64,000 nt of DNA, taken from positions 109,013,087-109,077,086 of the forward strand of contig NC_080423.1 of assembly GCF_029873635.1 (NCBI RefSeq), given 5' to 3'. Below are positions 44,382 through 56,821 of the stretch, piece by piece; the first letter of the stretch is position 1; each line of letters starts with the position of its first letter. A program made the translations under genes and the position numbers. The stretch comes from Malania oleifera (Eukaryota > Streptophyta > Magnoliopsida > Santalales > Ximeniaceae). The notes under the pieces are model-generated. The model was not told the DNA's origin. It saw only the letters and a list, made by a program, of their open reading frames with translations, and did not search any database.

Positions 44382-45480
44382 GAAACTAATAGTGAAAGAT
44401 TCAATTTCGTCACTAAAAGTGGATATTAGTGATGGTTTTAGCAACCGTTACTAGTACGACACTACTGGTGACGAATTTTAAACCGTCACTAATACTTTCA
44501 TTACTAAAAACTGAAAAATATTGCAGGAAAAAAATTTTCACGCAGAAATTGTCTCGGAAAAATATTAGCGACGATTTCTGAGGTATTAGTGACGAATTAA
44601 ATCCATCACTAAAATAAAATTATTAGCGACGACTGATAACCGTTACTAATAGTATTTTTTAAAAAAAACCAATTTTTTTTTATTTCACAATATTAGTGAC
44701 AAATCTTATCATTCGTCAGTATTAGCCAATTATTAGTGAAGGATTAGAAGTCATCACTAATACTTCTTTTATTTAAAAAAATTGAAAAAATGTATTTCAT
44801 AGTTTTAGTGACGAATTGGTAGATTCATCACTATTAGCCAATTATTAGTGACAGTAGTACTTCTTTAATTTTAAAAAAATGAAAAAAATTTATTTCGCAA
44901 TATTAGAAACGAATTTACAAACCGTTACTAATACGTCTTTCATTTAAAAAAATAAAAAATTTTATTTCATAGTACTAGTGACGGATTTGATGATTTGTCA
45001 CTACTATCACATTATTAGTGACGGATTTGGGAATCGTTACTTATACTTCTATTATTTAAAAAAATATAAAAAAATTATTTCATAGTATTAGTGACGAATT
45101 TGAAGATTCGTTACTATCATCATTTTATTAGTGACAGATTACTATTATCCCATTATTAGTGATGGATTTACAAACCATCACTAATACTTCTTTTATTTTA
45201 TTTTTAAAAAAAATTCATTGTATTAGTGACGGATTTAGTAATTCGTTACTATTATCCCCTTATTAGTGACGGATTTGGGGACCATTACTAATACTTTTTT
45301 TATTAAAAAAAATATAAAGAATTTATTTCATAGTATTAGTGACGAAATTTAAAATTTGTTACTATTATCCCATTATTAGTGACAGTTCCTAAATCCGTTA
45401 CTAATACTTCTGTTATTTAAAAAAAAATGTATTAAACACTATTAGCCGAATTTGAGGATTCGTCAATAATAGTTTGACAC
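44382..45480. mobile_element. CACTA-type subterminal repeat array
   Basis: More than 25 copies of TTAGTGACGAATT or its complement AATTCGTCACTAA, with variants (GTGACGGATT, CCGTTACTAATA), occur in both orientations every 20-60 bases. This is the transposase-binding-type array expected next to a CACTA end. Sequence at 44382 directly continues the 33-base terminus at 29694-29726 once the copia element is removed. No opposite terminus was found to the right. Confidence 0.7.
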
Positions 45481-45544
45481 TAAAAAGCCTGCACGCACGT
45501 TTCCCAATCTTATTTCTTTCCCTCCAAGCCTCCTAATTTCCCTC

Positions 45545-46005
45545 GATCTCTCTCTCTCTCTCTCTCTCTCTCCATCTGATCTCTTTGTTGCCGCCGCCGC
45601 TTACGCTTCGGTCTGTTCCCGTCGTCTTTGCCGAGGAGATCAATCTCCGGAGGCCTTCAAGGTATTCTCAATCTATCTGGTCTCTCTCTCTTAGTCTCTC
45701 CATATCTCTCAATCTCTCTGGTCTCTCTCTGTCAGTCTCTCCATTTGATTTCTTCGTCGCCGCAGCCACTGACGCTCTAGATTGTTCCCATCGCCTTCAC
45801 CGAGGAGATAAACTGCCGAAGGCCTTCGAGGTATTCTCAATCTCTCTAGTTTCTCTCTCTTGGTCTCTCCATATCTCTTAATCTGTCTGGTCTCCATTTG
45901 TCAGTCTCTTCATCTCTCTTCGTAGCCGCTGCTGTTGATACTCCGGATCCGTCCCCGTCCCCTTCGCCGAGGAGATCAACCACTAGAAGCCTTCTAGCCT
46001 TCAAG
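45545..46005 (+). repeat. Triplicated exon-like unit (about 172 bp) with splice-like borders
   Basis: Three copies: 45571-45661, 45736-45830 and 45905-46005. Each is GC-richer and contains a GCCGCNGC-like block, CCGAGGAGAT and a closing AGGCCTTCNAG-like block. Each ends in (AAG or GAG)|GTAT, like a 5' splice site. Copies 2 and 3 begin just after a pyrimidine-rich tract ending GTCAG, like a 3' splice site. The stretches between copies are about 74 bases and CT-rich. It could be the leader of a transposon gene; no protein match. Confidence 0.6.
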
Positions 46006-47507
46006 GTATGTTTCAAACTTTGTTGTAAACAAGTTAAGTGATGTTAGTATTCCTCCATTAGGGCCGAGATTGAACTGCTTCATGTCTTCTTTGTCTCTGT
46101 CTAACAGAGAATTTAAACTCACAAATTCTAATAAATCAATTTTTAATTTCACCAACATTCTGGAAGTGCTTTCCTTGCTTTTAAGAGCTTAAAATCAGTT
46201 TGTTATTTGATATTTTTTATTTGAAAATATAAAAAAAATAATCATATATATATAAATATATTATAATAAAATATTAAATCGATTAAAATCACTTAATCGA
46301 TTTAATCGAAATTTAGTTCAATCTATTGTGAGTTTTGTTCATATGAAATTTCAATCAATTTGGTTAATGAAATTTTTTTAAAAAAATTTTAATTAATTAA
46401 CTGAATTAACCAAACCGATCAAACCCCTAACCCTTAATTATACCACACGAGAGCATAACTTCATTTTTTACACTGTTGAAGCCGAGGGATGGTCACTGGC
46501 ATGTACATATTTAGAAACCCCCCCCCCCCTGAATAAATTCTAATTGAGACTTGGGAAAACAAAATTTAAAATTACTATATTAAAGATTAATGTAAAAAAT
46601 GGATCAAAACCTAATCAATTTTAACAATGGCGCTAAATGCAATCCTTGCCACTGCATCAAGGACGAGCCATAATGAACAATGACCTAGTATTACAAAGAT
46701 GCGGCAGCAGACTTTGAGCTGATTCCATCAATTTTTTTCTTTTTTCCTTTTTTTTACATCTCTTTTTCAATCCTTGATTTTACATCCCCATTTTTGGGGA
46801 GGGGTGGAACTTTTGCAAGTATATTGTTTGAAGTAGTAGCTGTAGCAGTACCCATCTGTGATGTCTTTGCTGTGGGTGGCATGATAGGTTTGGCAACACC
46901 ATTGCTAATAAGTTCTTGCTGATTCCCCACTTCATTTGTGAAACTTGAGCTACTATTGCTGAATGGGTCTTTTTGATTCCCCGTCTCAATTTTGGCTAAT
47001 GACAAACATTTTGTTTCTGCAACATTGATCATAACTTTTGAATTGGTTTGTTTGGTTCGAAGAAAATAGCTATTCATTGAAATAAGATGGAATATAGTTT
47101 AACTTTTGGGAATCATGGGATAGTTATTTCTTATATATTCCTAATTATTTCATTTAACATTAAATAAGAAAAGAATACACATCCTCATAATGAAATTTCG
47201 AAATAATTATTTCTTAGCCTATGGGTCTAGACGAAAAACAAATTCTAGCCCCAAAAGAAAGCCTAAAGAACCTTATCTCTTTCCCAAACCCGTCTTCTAT
47301 TTAATAAAAATACCCAACCAGTGCAGGAGTGGGCAATCTGAGTAGGTAGAAAAGCTTACACAAACACGTGAATCTTATTAAACATGATAAAACCAGCTTA
47401 TGATACCTATAGTTTTAGAAAACTCAAAAGTTGAGTTTAAGAGCATAGATTCTAAGGCCTTAGATTCGGATATCTGAGTATTTGTTTCATAATTGCACTT
47501 AGATTCG
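46006..47507. other. Mostly non-coding DNA; one unrecognised 107-codon frame
   Basis: AT-rich, with a C10 run at about 46519. A minus-strand frame at 46754-47077 encodes a Ser/Thr/Asn-rich peptide with no known domain. It is not low-complexity throughout, so it might be an exon, but nothing supports it beyond openness. No CACTA transposase domain or second CACTA end was found. Confidence 0.4.
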
Positions 47508-47613
47508 GAAATTATTGAAGAACTCGTCGACGAGATGATGTGGCTCGTCGACGAATCAAGCCCTATAAATGACTGAAACCCGGATTTTTATGAAATTTCA
47601 GCGCAGGAAATCC

Positions 47614-47697
<84 letters not shown>

Positions 47698-48053
47698 GTC
47701 CCTCTCACCTTCTCTCTTCGATTCCCGACCAGTTTCTCGCCAGACCGAAGATCTAAGGTTACCACGACACTCCTGGAGAAGTTCTCTACAAGTCTTCCGG
47801 AGCTGATGGTTGGAGAAGTGGGTTTGAATTTCGTCCTAATCTCACGGTAAGACATTTTATTTAGTATTTTTCATTCACTCAATTATAAGAAATACAATAC
47901 ATGAAAAAATACTGATGTTTTGTTCTGAGGGATGTGGTTTTCAGGGTGTTGAGTAGAGAGCCCTGCGGGTATCGGGCTAGAGTATAGTAGGGGCTTTTCA
48001 GAGATAAGGTAAGGGAAATATGTCATGTTAGGAGATTTATTTATGTTATCATA

Positions 48054-48092
<39 letters not shown>

Positions 48093-49443
48093 TGTATACC
48101 AAATATTATACAGAATGTGAATTTTCAAAGTATGTGTGGCCTGAGGACATGATATTGAAATGGAGTTGTATATAGTTTTTCAGTATTTCAAGTTATGCAG
48201 CTATAGATAGATGTTTGCAGATTTTATACAGACAAAATATATATACATATACAGTTTATTTCAGATGATTAAATGGACAATTATATATTTATATATATAT
48301 CAGTATACAAATATTTATTCAGAACAGTATATATAGTGTATATAGAAAGTTATGTTTCCCTAAATGCCAAAACACTTAGATTATACAGAAAGGAAGTACA
48401 GACATATTATATAAAAAGAAAGTACAGACAGATTACACAATTATAGGATCAAGATGCTACAAATATTACAGTAATTACAGTACAGTAATATAGGATTATG
48501 GTTATTTTGGAAATATAATGAAAACAGTATAAAGAGTATAGTACGTATATGTATATAATATCAGATCCATGTGGAAAGATTACAAACAGATACAATAGAG
48601 ATATAGAATACAGTGCATGGTACCGTTGCTAGATATAGATAAAGTGTAACCACATATCTCAGATAGTATGTGGGTACCGTCAGCCGTGCTCGGAGAGTAT
48701 GCAGCTCCCCAGTTCGCTGGGTTGAGGGGGGGCCGATTTGACGAGGTAGCAGCCAATCTCGTGCCTAGGAGAGTATGCAGTTTGGCCGAGCTGAGTTAGC
48801 CAGTCCCACGCCTAGGAGAGTATGTAGTTTGGATGGGCAGAGGTAGTGTAAAGTATGATGACTTACCTAGAGGGCCGACCAGGTTAAGTCCCGCCTACGG
48901 GCCGCACAACCCTATTATGAGGGGTCAAATTATGACATACAAAGTCCCAGGGAAAGAACACTATTATGTATATGTATACATTTTTATAGTTTTTATTGTA
49001 TGTAGTACGTTATAGCAGAATGAATGATAGAAAGCTCAGATGATACAGATATTTTAAGCTTTATACATGTGTTTTATAGATTTTCCAGATTATGTAGTTT
49101 TAGATACTAGTATTATAATTTTATGACTCGGTCGCCACATGCTAGTAATAGCTTATTTCCACTTACTGAGTGTCGACTCACCCCATTATTTTACCATTTT
49201 TCAGGTGAGACAGTTAGGCTCGCATATTAGGCTCGCGAATTGGAAGTTTACGTGATTACCCCGGTTGTAGGGTGAGTTATGACAGGGTTTTGTATTTTTG
49301 AGGTAGATGATGCTGGAGGGGTTTATTTTGTGTGGTTGTGGCTTGTATATACTGGATTCTGGTATTGTATAGCATATATATATATATATATATATATAAA
49401 TGGTTATATGATTTGTATTTCCGCTGCTTAGGTATGGATGTAG

Positions 49444-49504
<61 letters not shown>

Positions 49505-49530
49505 ATGGTAAGAATTTTGAGGATGTTACA
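47508..49530 (+). repeat. Left LTR of gypsy C, truncated at its 5' end
   Basis: Homology to the right LTR begins at GAAATTATTGAAGAAC. TATAAAT at 47564-47570, a (CT)n run of about 80 bases (47615-47694), CACG|GTAAGA at 47843-47852, TTACTGAGTGTCGACTCACC near 49164 and TTTTTCAG|GT at 49197-49206, plus (TA)n and (CA)n runs. Confidence 0.9.
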
Positions 49531-49533
49531 ATT

Positions 49534-49545
49534 TGGTATCAGAGC
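49534..49545 (+). other. Primer-binding site of gypsy C
   Basis: TGGTATCAGAGC, exact initiator-Met tRNA match, three bases after the left LTR. Confidence 0.9.
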
Positions 49546-49818
49546 CTAGGTTGCTAGGTTTTGTAGACTCTAGAGTGCAGCGGAAAACAATACCACAATA
49601 TAGGAAAAAAATTTAAGGTTTTGTTCTGTGATTTGGATACGGGATTTCATGATTCTTTCTATGTTTTTCTTGGAGTGATGATTCGAGGAGAACCATAGTA
49701 AACTGTCGACGAGTCATGTGTTTAGGTTGCAGGATTGGATTGTGGGATAGGATTAAGGAGAAAAGTTGATGTGTAGGGAATAGGATTCTAAAAATGGTGT
49801 TCTATATGTTTGCATGAT

Positions 49819-50812
49819 GGACCCAGGAGGCGGTAGCGCTCATGCCAGTGGGGAATTTAGATGCTGTGCTTCGTAGTGTGGCTTAACAAGTTATGGTTGA
49901 GATAGCACAGAGCTCTAGAGAGCAAGGAGGTCCATCTCCAGTTCAGGGATGTACCATAGAGAAATTCATGAAGATGAATCCGTCAGTTTTTTCTGGAGCG
50001 ATCGATCCTGCAATAGCTGAGAATTGGATGCAGGAGATAGAAAAGATTCTGACAGTACTTCACTGCACTGATGAGCAGAGGATCTTATATGCTATATATA
50101 GGCTGGTTGGGGAGGTCGAAAGATGGTGGTTAGCCACCAAACTGTTGGAGGTGTAGAGGGCGATACCAGTGCAGATTACCTGGGCTCGATTCAGGGACAT
50201 GTTCTTTGATAGATATTATCCTGCTTCAGTCAGAGATGCTCGAGTACAAGAATTTTTGAGTCTGTCCTAGGGGTCGTTGACTGTACAGCAGTACACTACG
50301 AGATTTATTGAGCTATCGCGTTTCTGCCCCTATATTGTCCTAGATGAAGCAAAGAAGGCTAGAATGTTTGAGAGAAACTTGAGGCATGATATTTATAGGC
50401 AGGTGGCAATACTGAGGATCTAGGACTTCTCAGAGTTGGTTCTCAGGGCTATTATAGGAGAGGAAAGTTTGCCCATGCAGACTGAGACACAGAGTCAGAA
50501 GAAGAGGACTACGCCCTTGAGTCTTCAGGCGGGTCCTAGCCGAGGCCCTTGGAGAGGGGATAGATTTAGCGAAGGCCAGAGACAGATGGTAGAGCATGGT
50601 GGATTTCAGGGTGGACAACTTCCTGCCATTTGTCCTAGATGCGGACGGAGACATCCTGGTGAGTGCCGACTGGGGGAAATGTTTGTTATCGATGTGAGAG
50701 GCCCGGTCACATAACTCAATCGTGTCAAATGCCGTCGAATTATGCACAGGCTCCCAAACCATTTTGAGGTGGATATCAGCAGAGGAACATTGCACCGGCG
50801 AGGGTCTACGCG
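49819..50812 (+). pseudogene. Gypsy C gag
   Basis: Open stretch at 49893-50156 carries [20 protein letters not shown] and [17 protein letters not shown], typical of the Tekay-like gag core. A TAG follows LLEV. After further stops (for example LS* near 50267) a knuckle-like CPRCGRRHPGECRLG region is at about 50632-50676, followed by a frame break. Confidence 0.82.
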
Positions 50813-51418
50813 TTGACATTGGGAGACGCTGAGACAACTAGAGACGTGATCACAGATACACTACCATGTAAAATTATTGTTTTGTTTGATACAGGTGTCA
50901 CCCACTCTTTTATATCGGCGGGATATGTGAAAATAGCTAGAATAGAGACACAACCATTAGATATAGAATTGTCTGTGGGTACGCCCATGGGATCTGTGGT
51001 TAGATGTAGGAGGGTACTTCGAAATTTTCTAGTAAGTATTCAAGAAAGAGTGCTTTTAACCGATCTTGTGGTCCTGGATATGCAAAGATTTGATGTGATA
51101 CTAGGTATGGATTGGTTAGCTATCTATCATGCTAGTATTGATTGTCATAAGAAAGAAGTAATTTTCAGACCCCCGGGTGTGCCAGAATTTATATTTACGG
51201 GTTCACACGTGCGTGCCTCGCCACAGCTAGTGTCAGCTATTCAGGTGAGGAGATTGTTACAGGGTGGTTGCCAGGGGTATGTCGCATACATAAAAGAATT
51301 GCCAAAAGAAGAATTGGGACAAACCAACATACCAGTAGTGAGGGAATTCTCAAATGTATTTCTAGAAGAATTGTCTGGTTTGCCACCAGATCATGAAATT
51401 GAGTTCACTATAGACTAG
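50813..51418 (+). pseudogene. Gypsy C aspartic protease and RT lead-in
   Basis: 201 open codons. The active-site box reads IVLFDTGVTHSFISAGYVKI (DTG retained), and FDVILGMDWLAIYHASIDCH follows about 70 residues later. The end (REFSNVFLEELSGLPPDHEI) is the standard lead-in to RT, closed by a TAG at 51416-51418. Confidence 0.9.
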
Positions 51419-52105
51419 TTGCTGGGATCTGCACCAATATCAAAAGCACCATACCGTATGGCCCCAGTAGAGTTAAAAGAACAAAAAGATCAACTACAAG
51501 AATTACTGGATAAGAGTTTTATCAGGCCCAGTGTGTCGCCCTGGGGAGCACTAGTTATGTTCGTGAAAAAGAAAGATGGAACCATGAGGTTATGCATCGA
51601 TTATAGGGAGATAAATAAATTGACAGTCAAGAATAAATATCCTCTCCCTACGATCGATGATTTATTTGATCAGCTCTAGGGGACCCAGGTTTACTCTAAA
51701 ATTGATCTGCGATCAGGCTACCATCAGGCGAAAGTTAAAGCAAAAGATATCTCGAAGACCGCATTTCATACCAGGTATGGGCATTACGAGTTCTTAGTGA
51801 TGTCATTTGGGTTAACTAATGCATCGGCAGTATTTATGGATCTGATGAATCAGGTGTTCCATCAGTATTTGGACCAGTTTGTGGTTGTATTCATTGATGA
51901 TATACTAGTCTACTCGAGGAGTTTTGAGGAGCACGAGCATCATTTGAGACTGGTGTTGCGGATATTGAGAGAAAAGAAATTATATGCAAAATTTAAGAAG
52001 TGTGAGTTTTGGTTAAAACATATCACTTTTCTTGGCTATGTGATCTCAATTGATCCGAGTAAAATAGAGGCAGTGGTGAGTTGGGAAAGGCCAGGAAATG
52101 TTTAA
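51419..52105 (+). pseudogene. Gypsy C reverse transcriptase
   Basis: [24 protein letters not shown] N-terminus (starting PYRMAP), [20 protein letters not shown], a TAG after FDQL (51677-51679), [35 protein letters not shown] and an intact catalytic [11 protein letters not shown] near 51892. LTFLGYV-type motif altered to ITFLGYVIS. Stop at 52103-52105. Very similar to gypsy B and probably the same clade. Confidence 0.93.
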
Positions 52106-52720
52106 GAAGTCAGGAGTTTTCTGGGATTAGCAGGCTATTACCGACACTTCATAGAGGGATTTTCCAGTTTATCAGGTCCGTTGACACTACTTACGAGGAA
52201 AAATGTAAGGTTTGAATGGACTGATGACTGTGAGCGGAGCTTCCAGGAGTTGAAGCAAAGGTTGGTTATAGTCCTAATGTTGACTATTCCATCAGGAGAG
52301 GATGGGTTTGTAATATATAGTGATGCACCCCTGAAAGGGCTTGGGTGCGTGTTGATGCAGCACGGTAGGGTTATTGCATATACGTTTAGGCAACTTAAAG
52401 AATATGAGAATAATTATCATGTCCATGACTTAGAGCTTGCTGCAGTGGTGTATACTTTTAAGATTTGCAGGTATTACCTATATGGTGGAAAGTGCGAGAT
52501 TTTCACGGATCACAAAAGCCTGAAATATGTCTTTACCCAGAAGGAGTTGAATATGAGGCAAAGAAGGTGGCTAAAACTCATTAAAGACTATGATTGCACA
52601 ATTAGTTATCATCTTGGAAAAGAAAATGTGGTGGCAGATGCTCTGAGCAGGAAATCAGGGGGACCCGTACTGGCAACTATGAAGATATTCAGCACTCAAT
52701 TCTGATGGATTTGGAGAGGC
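52106..52720 (+). pseudogene. Gypsy C RNase H
   Basis: Connection [20 protein letters not shown], then [52 protein letters not shown] and [11 protein letters not shown]. 174 open codons from 52181, so this domain is nearly intact. Confidence 0.92.
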
Positions 52721-53780
52721 TTAGTATAGAATTGGTAAAGAAGAGTCTTCAGGTATTTATTACCAGTCTAGTGGTTCAACTTACACTATACGAGAGGATT
52801 AAAGGCTCAGGGTGATGATGCGAAGTTGGCAGAGGTGATGGCTAAAGTGCGGGATGGTCGGGGAGAGGAGTTCAGCATATCAGATGACGGAGCTCTGCGG
52901 TTCCATACTAGGCCGTGTGTTCCTGCAGATACTGAGATCGGGAGAACTATACTGAAAGAGGCTCACAGATCCCTATACACGGTCCATCTAGGCAGTACAA
53001 AAATGTACAGGGACCTACAAAAGTATTTTTGGTGGAGTGGAATGAAGGGGGAGATAGCCGATTTGTTCAGCAATGCTTGACGTGTCAGCAGGTTAAAGCT
53101 GAGCACCAAAGACCGGCAGGACAATTCCAACCACTGTTCATTCCAAAATTGAAATGGGACCACGTTTCGACGGACTTCGTTATGAGGTTACCACCAGTAC
53201 GATAGGGACTAAATGCGATTTGGGTGGTTGTTGATCGTATAACGAAGACCGCTCATTTCATCCCTATTAAAATTAGCTATTCCAGGATAGGTTGGCAGAG
53301 ATATATGTTCAGGAGATAGTTCGCGTCCATGGTGTGCCAGTATCCATAGTCTTCGACCGAGATTCTCGGTTCACTTCATGATTTTACAAGAGTTTTTAAG
53401 AAGCTATGGGAACACAATTAGCATTTAGCACTGCATTCCATCCCCAGAAAAATGACCAAACTGAGAGGACGATCCATGCATTAGAAGATATGCTTCGTGC
53501 GTGTGTGCTAGATTTTGGGGGTAGCTAGACTCAATTTCTACCACTAGTTGAATTTGCTTATAATGACAGCTACCAGGCTAGTATTGGCATGGCACCATAC
53601 GAGACATTGTATGGTAGGAGATGTTGTTCTCCTCTCTTTTGGGACGAGGTAGGTGAAAGGCTAGTTTTGGGTCCAGAGATAATACAACAGGCTTGTGACA
53701 AAGTCCGAGTAATTAGAGAAAGAATCAGTACAACACAAAGTCGGCAGAAAAGTTATGCAAACACTTGTCGTTAAGAGTTA
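52721..53780 (+). pseudogene. Gypsy C integrase
   Basis: HHCC region EAHRSLYTVHLGSTKMYRDL and KYFWWSGMKGEIADL (52826-53080), then CLTCQQVKAEHQRPAG in a shifted frame. The core has WVVVDRITKTAHF and [20 protein letters not shown] (SDRD changed to FDRD), and a FHPQKNDQTERTI-like Glu region. MAPYETLYGRRCCSPLFWDE continues at 53589-53774. Several stops and frame changes. Confidence 0.88.
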
Positions 53781-54230
53781 GAATTTGATGTGGGAGATCG
53801 AGTATTTTTGAAGATAACTCCTCTGAAAGGAGTCATGAGATTCGGAAAGAAGGGCAAGTTGAGCCCTAGGTATATTGGGCCTTTCGAGATACTTGAGAGA
53901 ATAGGGTCAGTTGCCTATAGGCTAGCGTTGCCACCATCTTTGGCTAGAATTCATAACGTGTTTCATGTTTCTATGTTAAGGAAATACGTCCCAGACCCAT
54001 CCTATATAATCAGTTAGAGATAGAGCTGAAGGATTCATTAGTTTATGAAGAAACACCAGTATAGTTTTAGATAGAAAGACACAAGTACTGCGCACCAAAG
54101 AAATTCAATTAGTAAAAGCTTCATGGAAGAATTGCGCTATAAAGGAAGCTTCTTGAGAACTTGAGGAACAGATCAGACAGAGATACCCGCAGTTGTTCCA
54201 AGAGATATAGAGGTACTCAGGTAAAGTATA
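53781..54230 (+). pseudogene. Gypsy C integrase C-terminus with chromodomain-like tail
   Basis: [60 protein letters not shown], then after breaks RKTQVLRTKEIQLVKASW and ELEEQIRQRYPQLFQEI. Unlike gypsy B there is a single copy of the FGKKGKL segment. Confidence 0.87.
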
Positions 54231-54835
54231 ATAGTTGGATAAGTTTCTCTTGCAGGTACATGTATTGATTTTAGTTAGTAGATAGTTTTTAGTTTTATAT
54301 GTGTAATTTCTCAAAACATAAATGTAACCACGATATTCCTCCGCCACAAGTGAGGGCGGGTAATAAAATAAGTAGACCATTTGCCTTTATGGGATGATAG
54401 ATGGAGATAAAGATAGTAAATTTCGAGGATGAAATTTTATAAAGAGGGGAGAATGTAATGACCCAAAAAATAATGGTATTTAAATATTAAAGAGAGAGGA
54501 AAATGGAAACAGAAATGCAAGGAGGCAGCAGGCTTCGTCAACGACATTACACTTTAGAAGGAATAACCGAAGGAAAATCATCAGGGCTTTGTCGACGAAC
54601 ACAGGGGATTCATCGACGAGGCTATAAAAGGATCTCGTCGATGAAGACAGGATTCGTCAACGAGGAAATACCGAGAGAGCTTTTGAGTAGTCTGAATTTC
54701 ATCGACAGGGAGTGAGTTTCGTCGATGAAATTATTGAAGAACTCGTCGATGAGATGACGTGGCTCGTCGACGATTCCAGCCCTATAAATAGCTGAAACCT
54801 GGATTTTTATAAAATTTTAGCGCAGGAAATCCCCT

Positions 54836-54875
<40 letters not shown>

Positions 54876-55203
54876 TACGTCCCTCTCTCCTTCTCTCTTC
54901 GATTCTCGGCATTTTCCTTGCCAGATCGAAGATCTAAGGTTACCACGACACTCCTAGTGAAGTTCTCTGCAAGTCTATCGGAGCTGATCGTTGGAGAAGT
55001 TGGTTTGGATTTAATCCTAATCTCAAGGTAAGGCATTTTATTCAGTATTTGTCTTTTTCTCAGTTATAAGAAATACAATACACAAAGAAATACTGATGTT
55101 TTGTTCTGAGGGATGTGGTTTTCAAGGTATTGAGTAGATAGCCCTGCAGGTTTCGGGCTAGAGTACAACAGGGGCTTTTCAGAGATAAAGTAAGGGAAAT
55201 ATG

Positions 55204-56289
55204 TGACTCACTTGAAAAATGAGCAGCTCGGAAGCTATCCCAAGTATAGGAGTTATGTCGTGTAATATTAAGCCCAAGGGCTAGATCATTTCCTCAAGGA
55301 ATGCATTTTAATCTCATATTTTACGTTCTTCCTATCGAAATTAAAAGGGACTGAACTCGGTTCAGATTCTAGATTTTCAAGATTGTTGAGATTCTTTTTG
55401 ATCAATTAAAATAACATGCAATTTAAATCTTAAAACTAACATGCACTGAATTAACAAACAAAAAAAATGGAAATCATAATCTACTCAAGGAAACATCGAA
55501 GCACACATTAATTAAAGATGGTAACCTAGAAATCAAATTCAATCACACACTAAAAACCAAACTTTTAATCAAATCACACTTTTGAACCAAAATGCCAGCA
55601 CATCAAAAATCTAAGCTTGAACGATAATGGAAAATAAAAATACAAACTTTGGTAAAACTGATCCTAACTAAATTAATTAAATAACTTGGAACATTAAATT
55701 AACCTACAACAAAAATTTAACTAAAAGAGAATAAATAAACAATTAAACTTCAATAATAATAAAACACCCTAAATAATATTCGAAATCTAAAAATTCCAAT
55801 AAACTCAAATAAAGAGTTAACAATATTCAACTATTTAGTTAGTAATAATAAAAGAAAGAGTAAAGATAAAAAGAGAGAGAGAGAGAGAGAGTGGTGGCTC
55901 GGATCTGCGCTGGTGCTGGCAGCATGTGGCTCGGCTGGTGGGCTATGCTGCTGTGCTCGTTGGCGGCTACTGGCATGGCTAGTCGGAGAAGTTGCATAGG
56001 CTGGAGGGATTCTGGAGAGGAGCAGAGCAGAGGAAGTCGGCTGGAGCTGCTGCTATGGTTGTTGGAACAGGGCTGCCTCTGCGGCTGTGTACTGGTGTGG
56101 TGGCTTGCCGATAGAACTGGTGGTTGGAGCTCGAACAGGGGGTTGCGGCTGGAGCAGAGGAGAGCTCGGGTGGCTGCCAGAGGCAGTGGCAGAGAGGGAC
56201 AGGGGAAGAGAAGATATAGAGAGCTGAGAAAAGAGAAGAGCAGAAAGAAAGAAAGGCTAAGAAGAGAGAAAGAACAGAAGAAACAAAAG

Positions 56290-56322
<33 letters not shown>

Positions 56323-56821
56323 GAGGAGAGCCCTCACGGGGCTGCCTGCGCAGGGGGAGGAAGAGAAGGGAATTTAAAGGATAAGGGGGAAAGCCCTAGA
56401 CCTGGATCCAGCCCAGCAACTTGACCCAATTGGAGTTGACCCGAATTGTTATATTTTTTTTTTCATTTTTTTTCATTCTCTGTTCATCACAAATATGACT
56501 CTTTTGGAGCCCGTTTCTCATAAAACTCAAAACATAAAAGTTTTAGATAATCCTTTTCTCTTTCTCTAGAAATTTGAATCGTCTTGATCGGAGATCGGAA
56601 GGAAAAGTTATACATGAAATACGAACAGGTGTTTGTTTTGGTTTAAGAGATTTTTCCTGCAACAAAAAATTACCAAAACTTCATAAATAGTGCAATAAAG
56701 TTCAAGAATGATGATTTTGGAACTTTATTAAAATATTGGATAATTTTGGATATTTAATTAAAAATATAAACCGTAAAGACCGGCTTAAAATGCCCAATTA
56801 CGCAGTTTTCACGCATAACCA
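55204..56821 (-). repeat. 3' LTR of the gag-only element
   Basis: 1618 bp. Contains a (GA)n run near 55874-55890 and a purine-rich (AAG/AGA)n block near 56216-56325 that creates long but meaningless Lys/Arg-rich frames. 56107-56821 matches 60243-60978. Confidence 0.87.

Noticed and set aside
44382..45480. CRISPR-like regular repeats
   Set aside because: Repeats are short, diverged, in both orientations and in plant DNA beside a CACTA end; spacing is irregular and no cas genes exist.
46754..47077. 107-codon minus frame as a CACTA transposase exon
   Set aside because: No transposase motif is visible and no second CACTA end was found; kept only as a note in the intergenic entry.
47569..47850. 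Frame beginning [14 protein letters not shown] then Leu-Ser repeats
   Set aside because: Translation of the (CT)n run in the gypsy C LTR leader.
49201..49483. Cys-Val repeat frames on the minus strand
   Set aside because: Artefacts of the (CA)n and (TA)n microsatellite at the LTR end.
55891..56424. Long Arg/Lys/Glu-rich open frame (177 codons), with a similar one at 60283-60558
   Set aside because: Both lie in the two LTRs of the gag-only element and arise from purine-rich (AAG)n repeats; no protein family fits.
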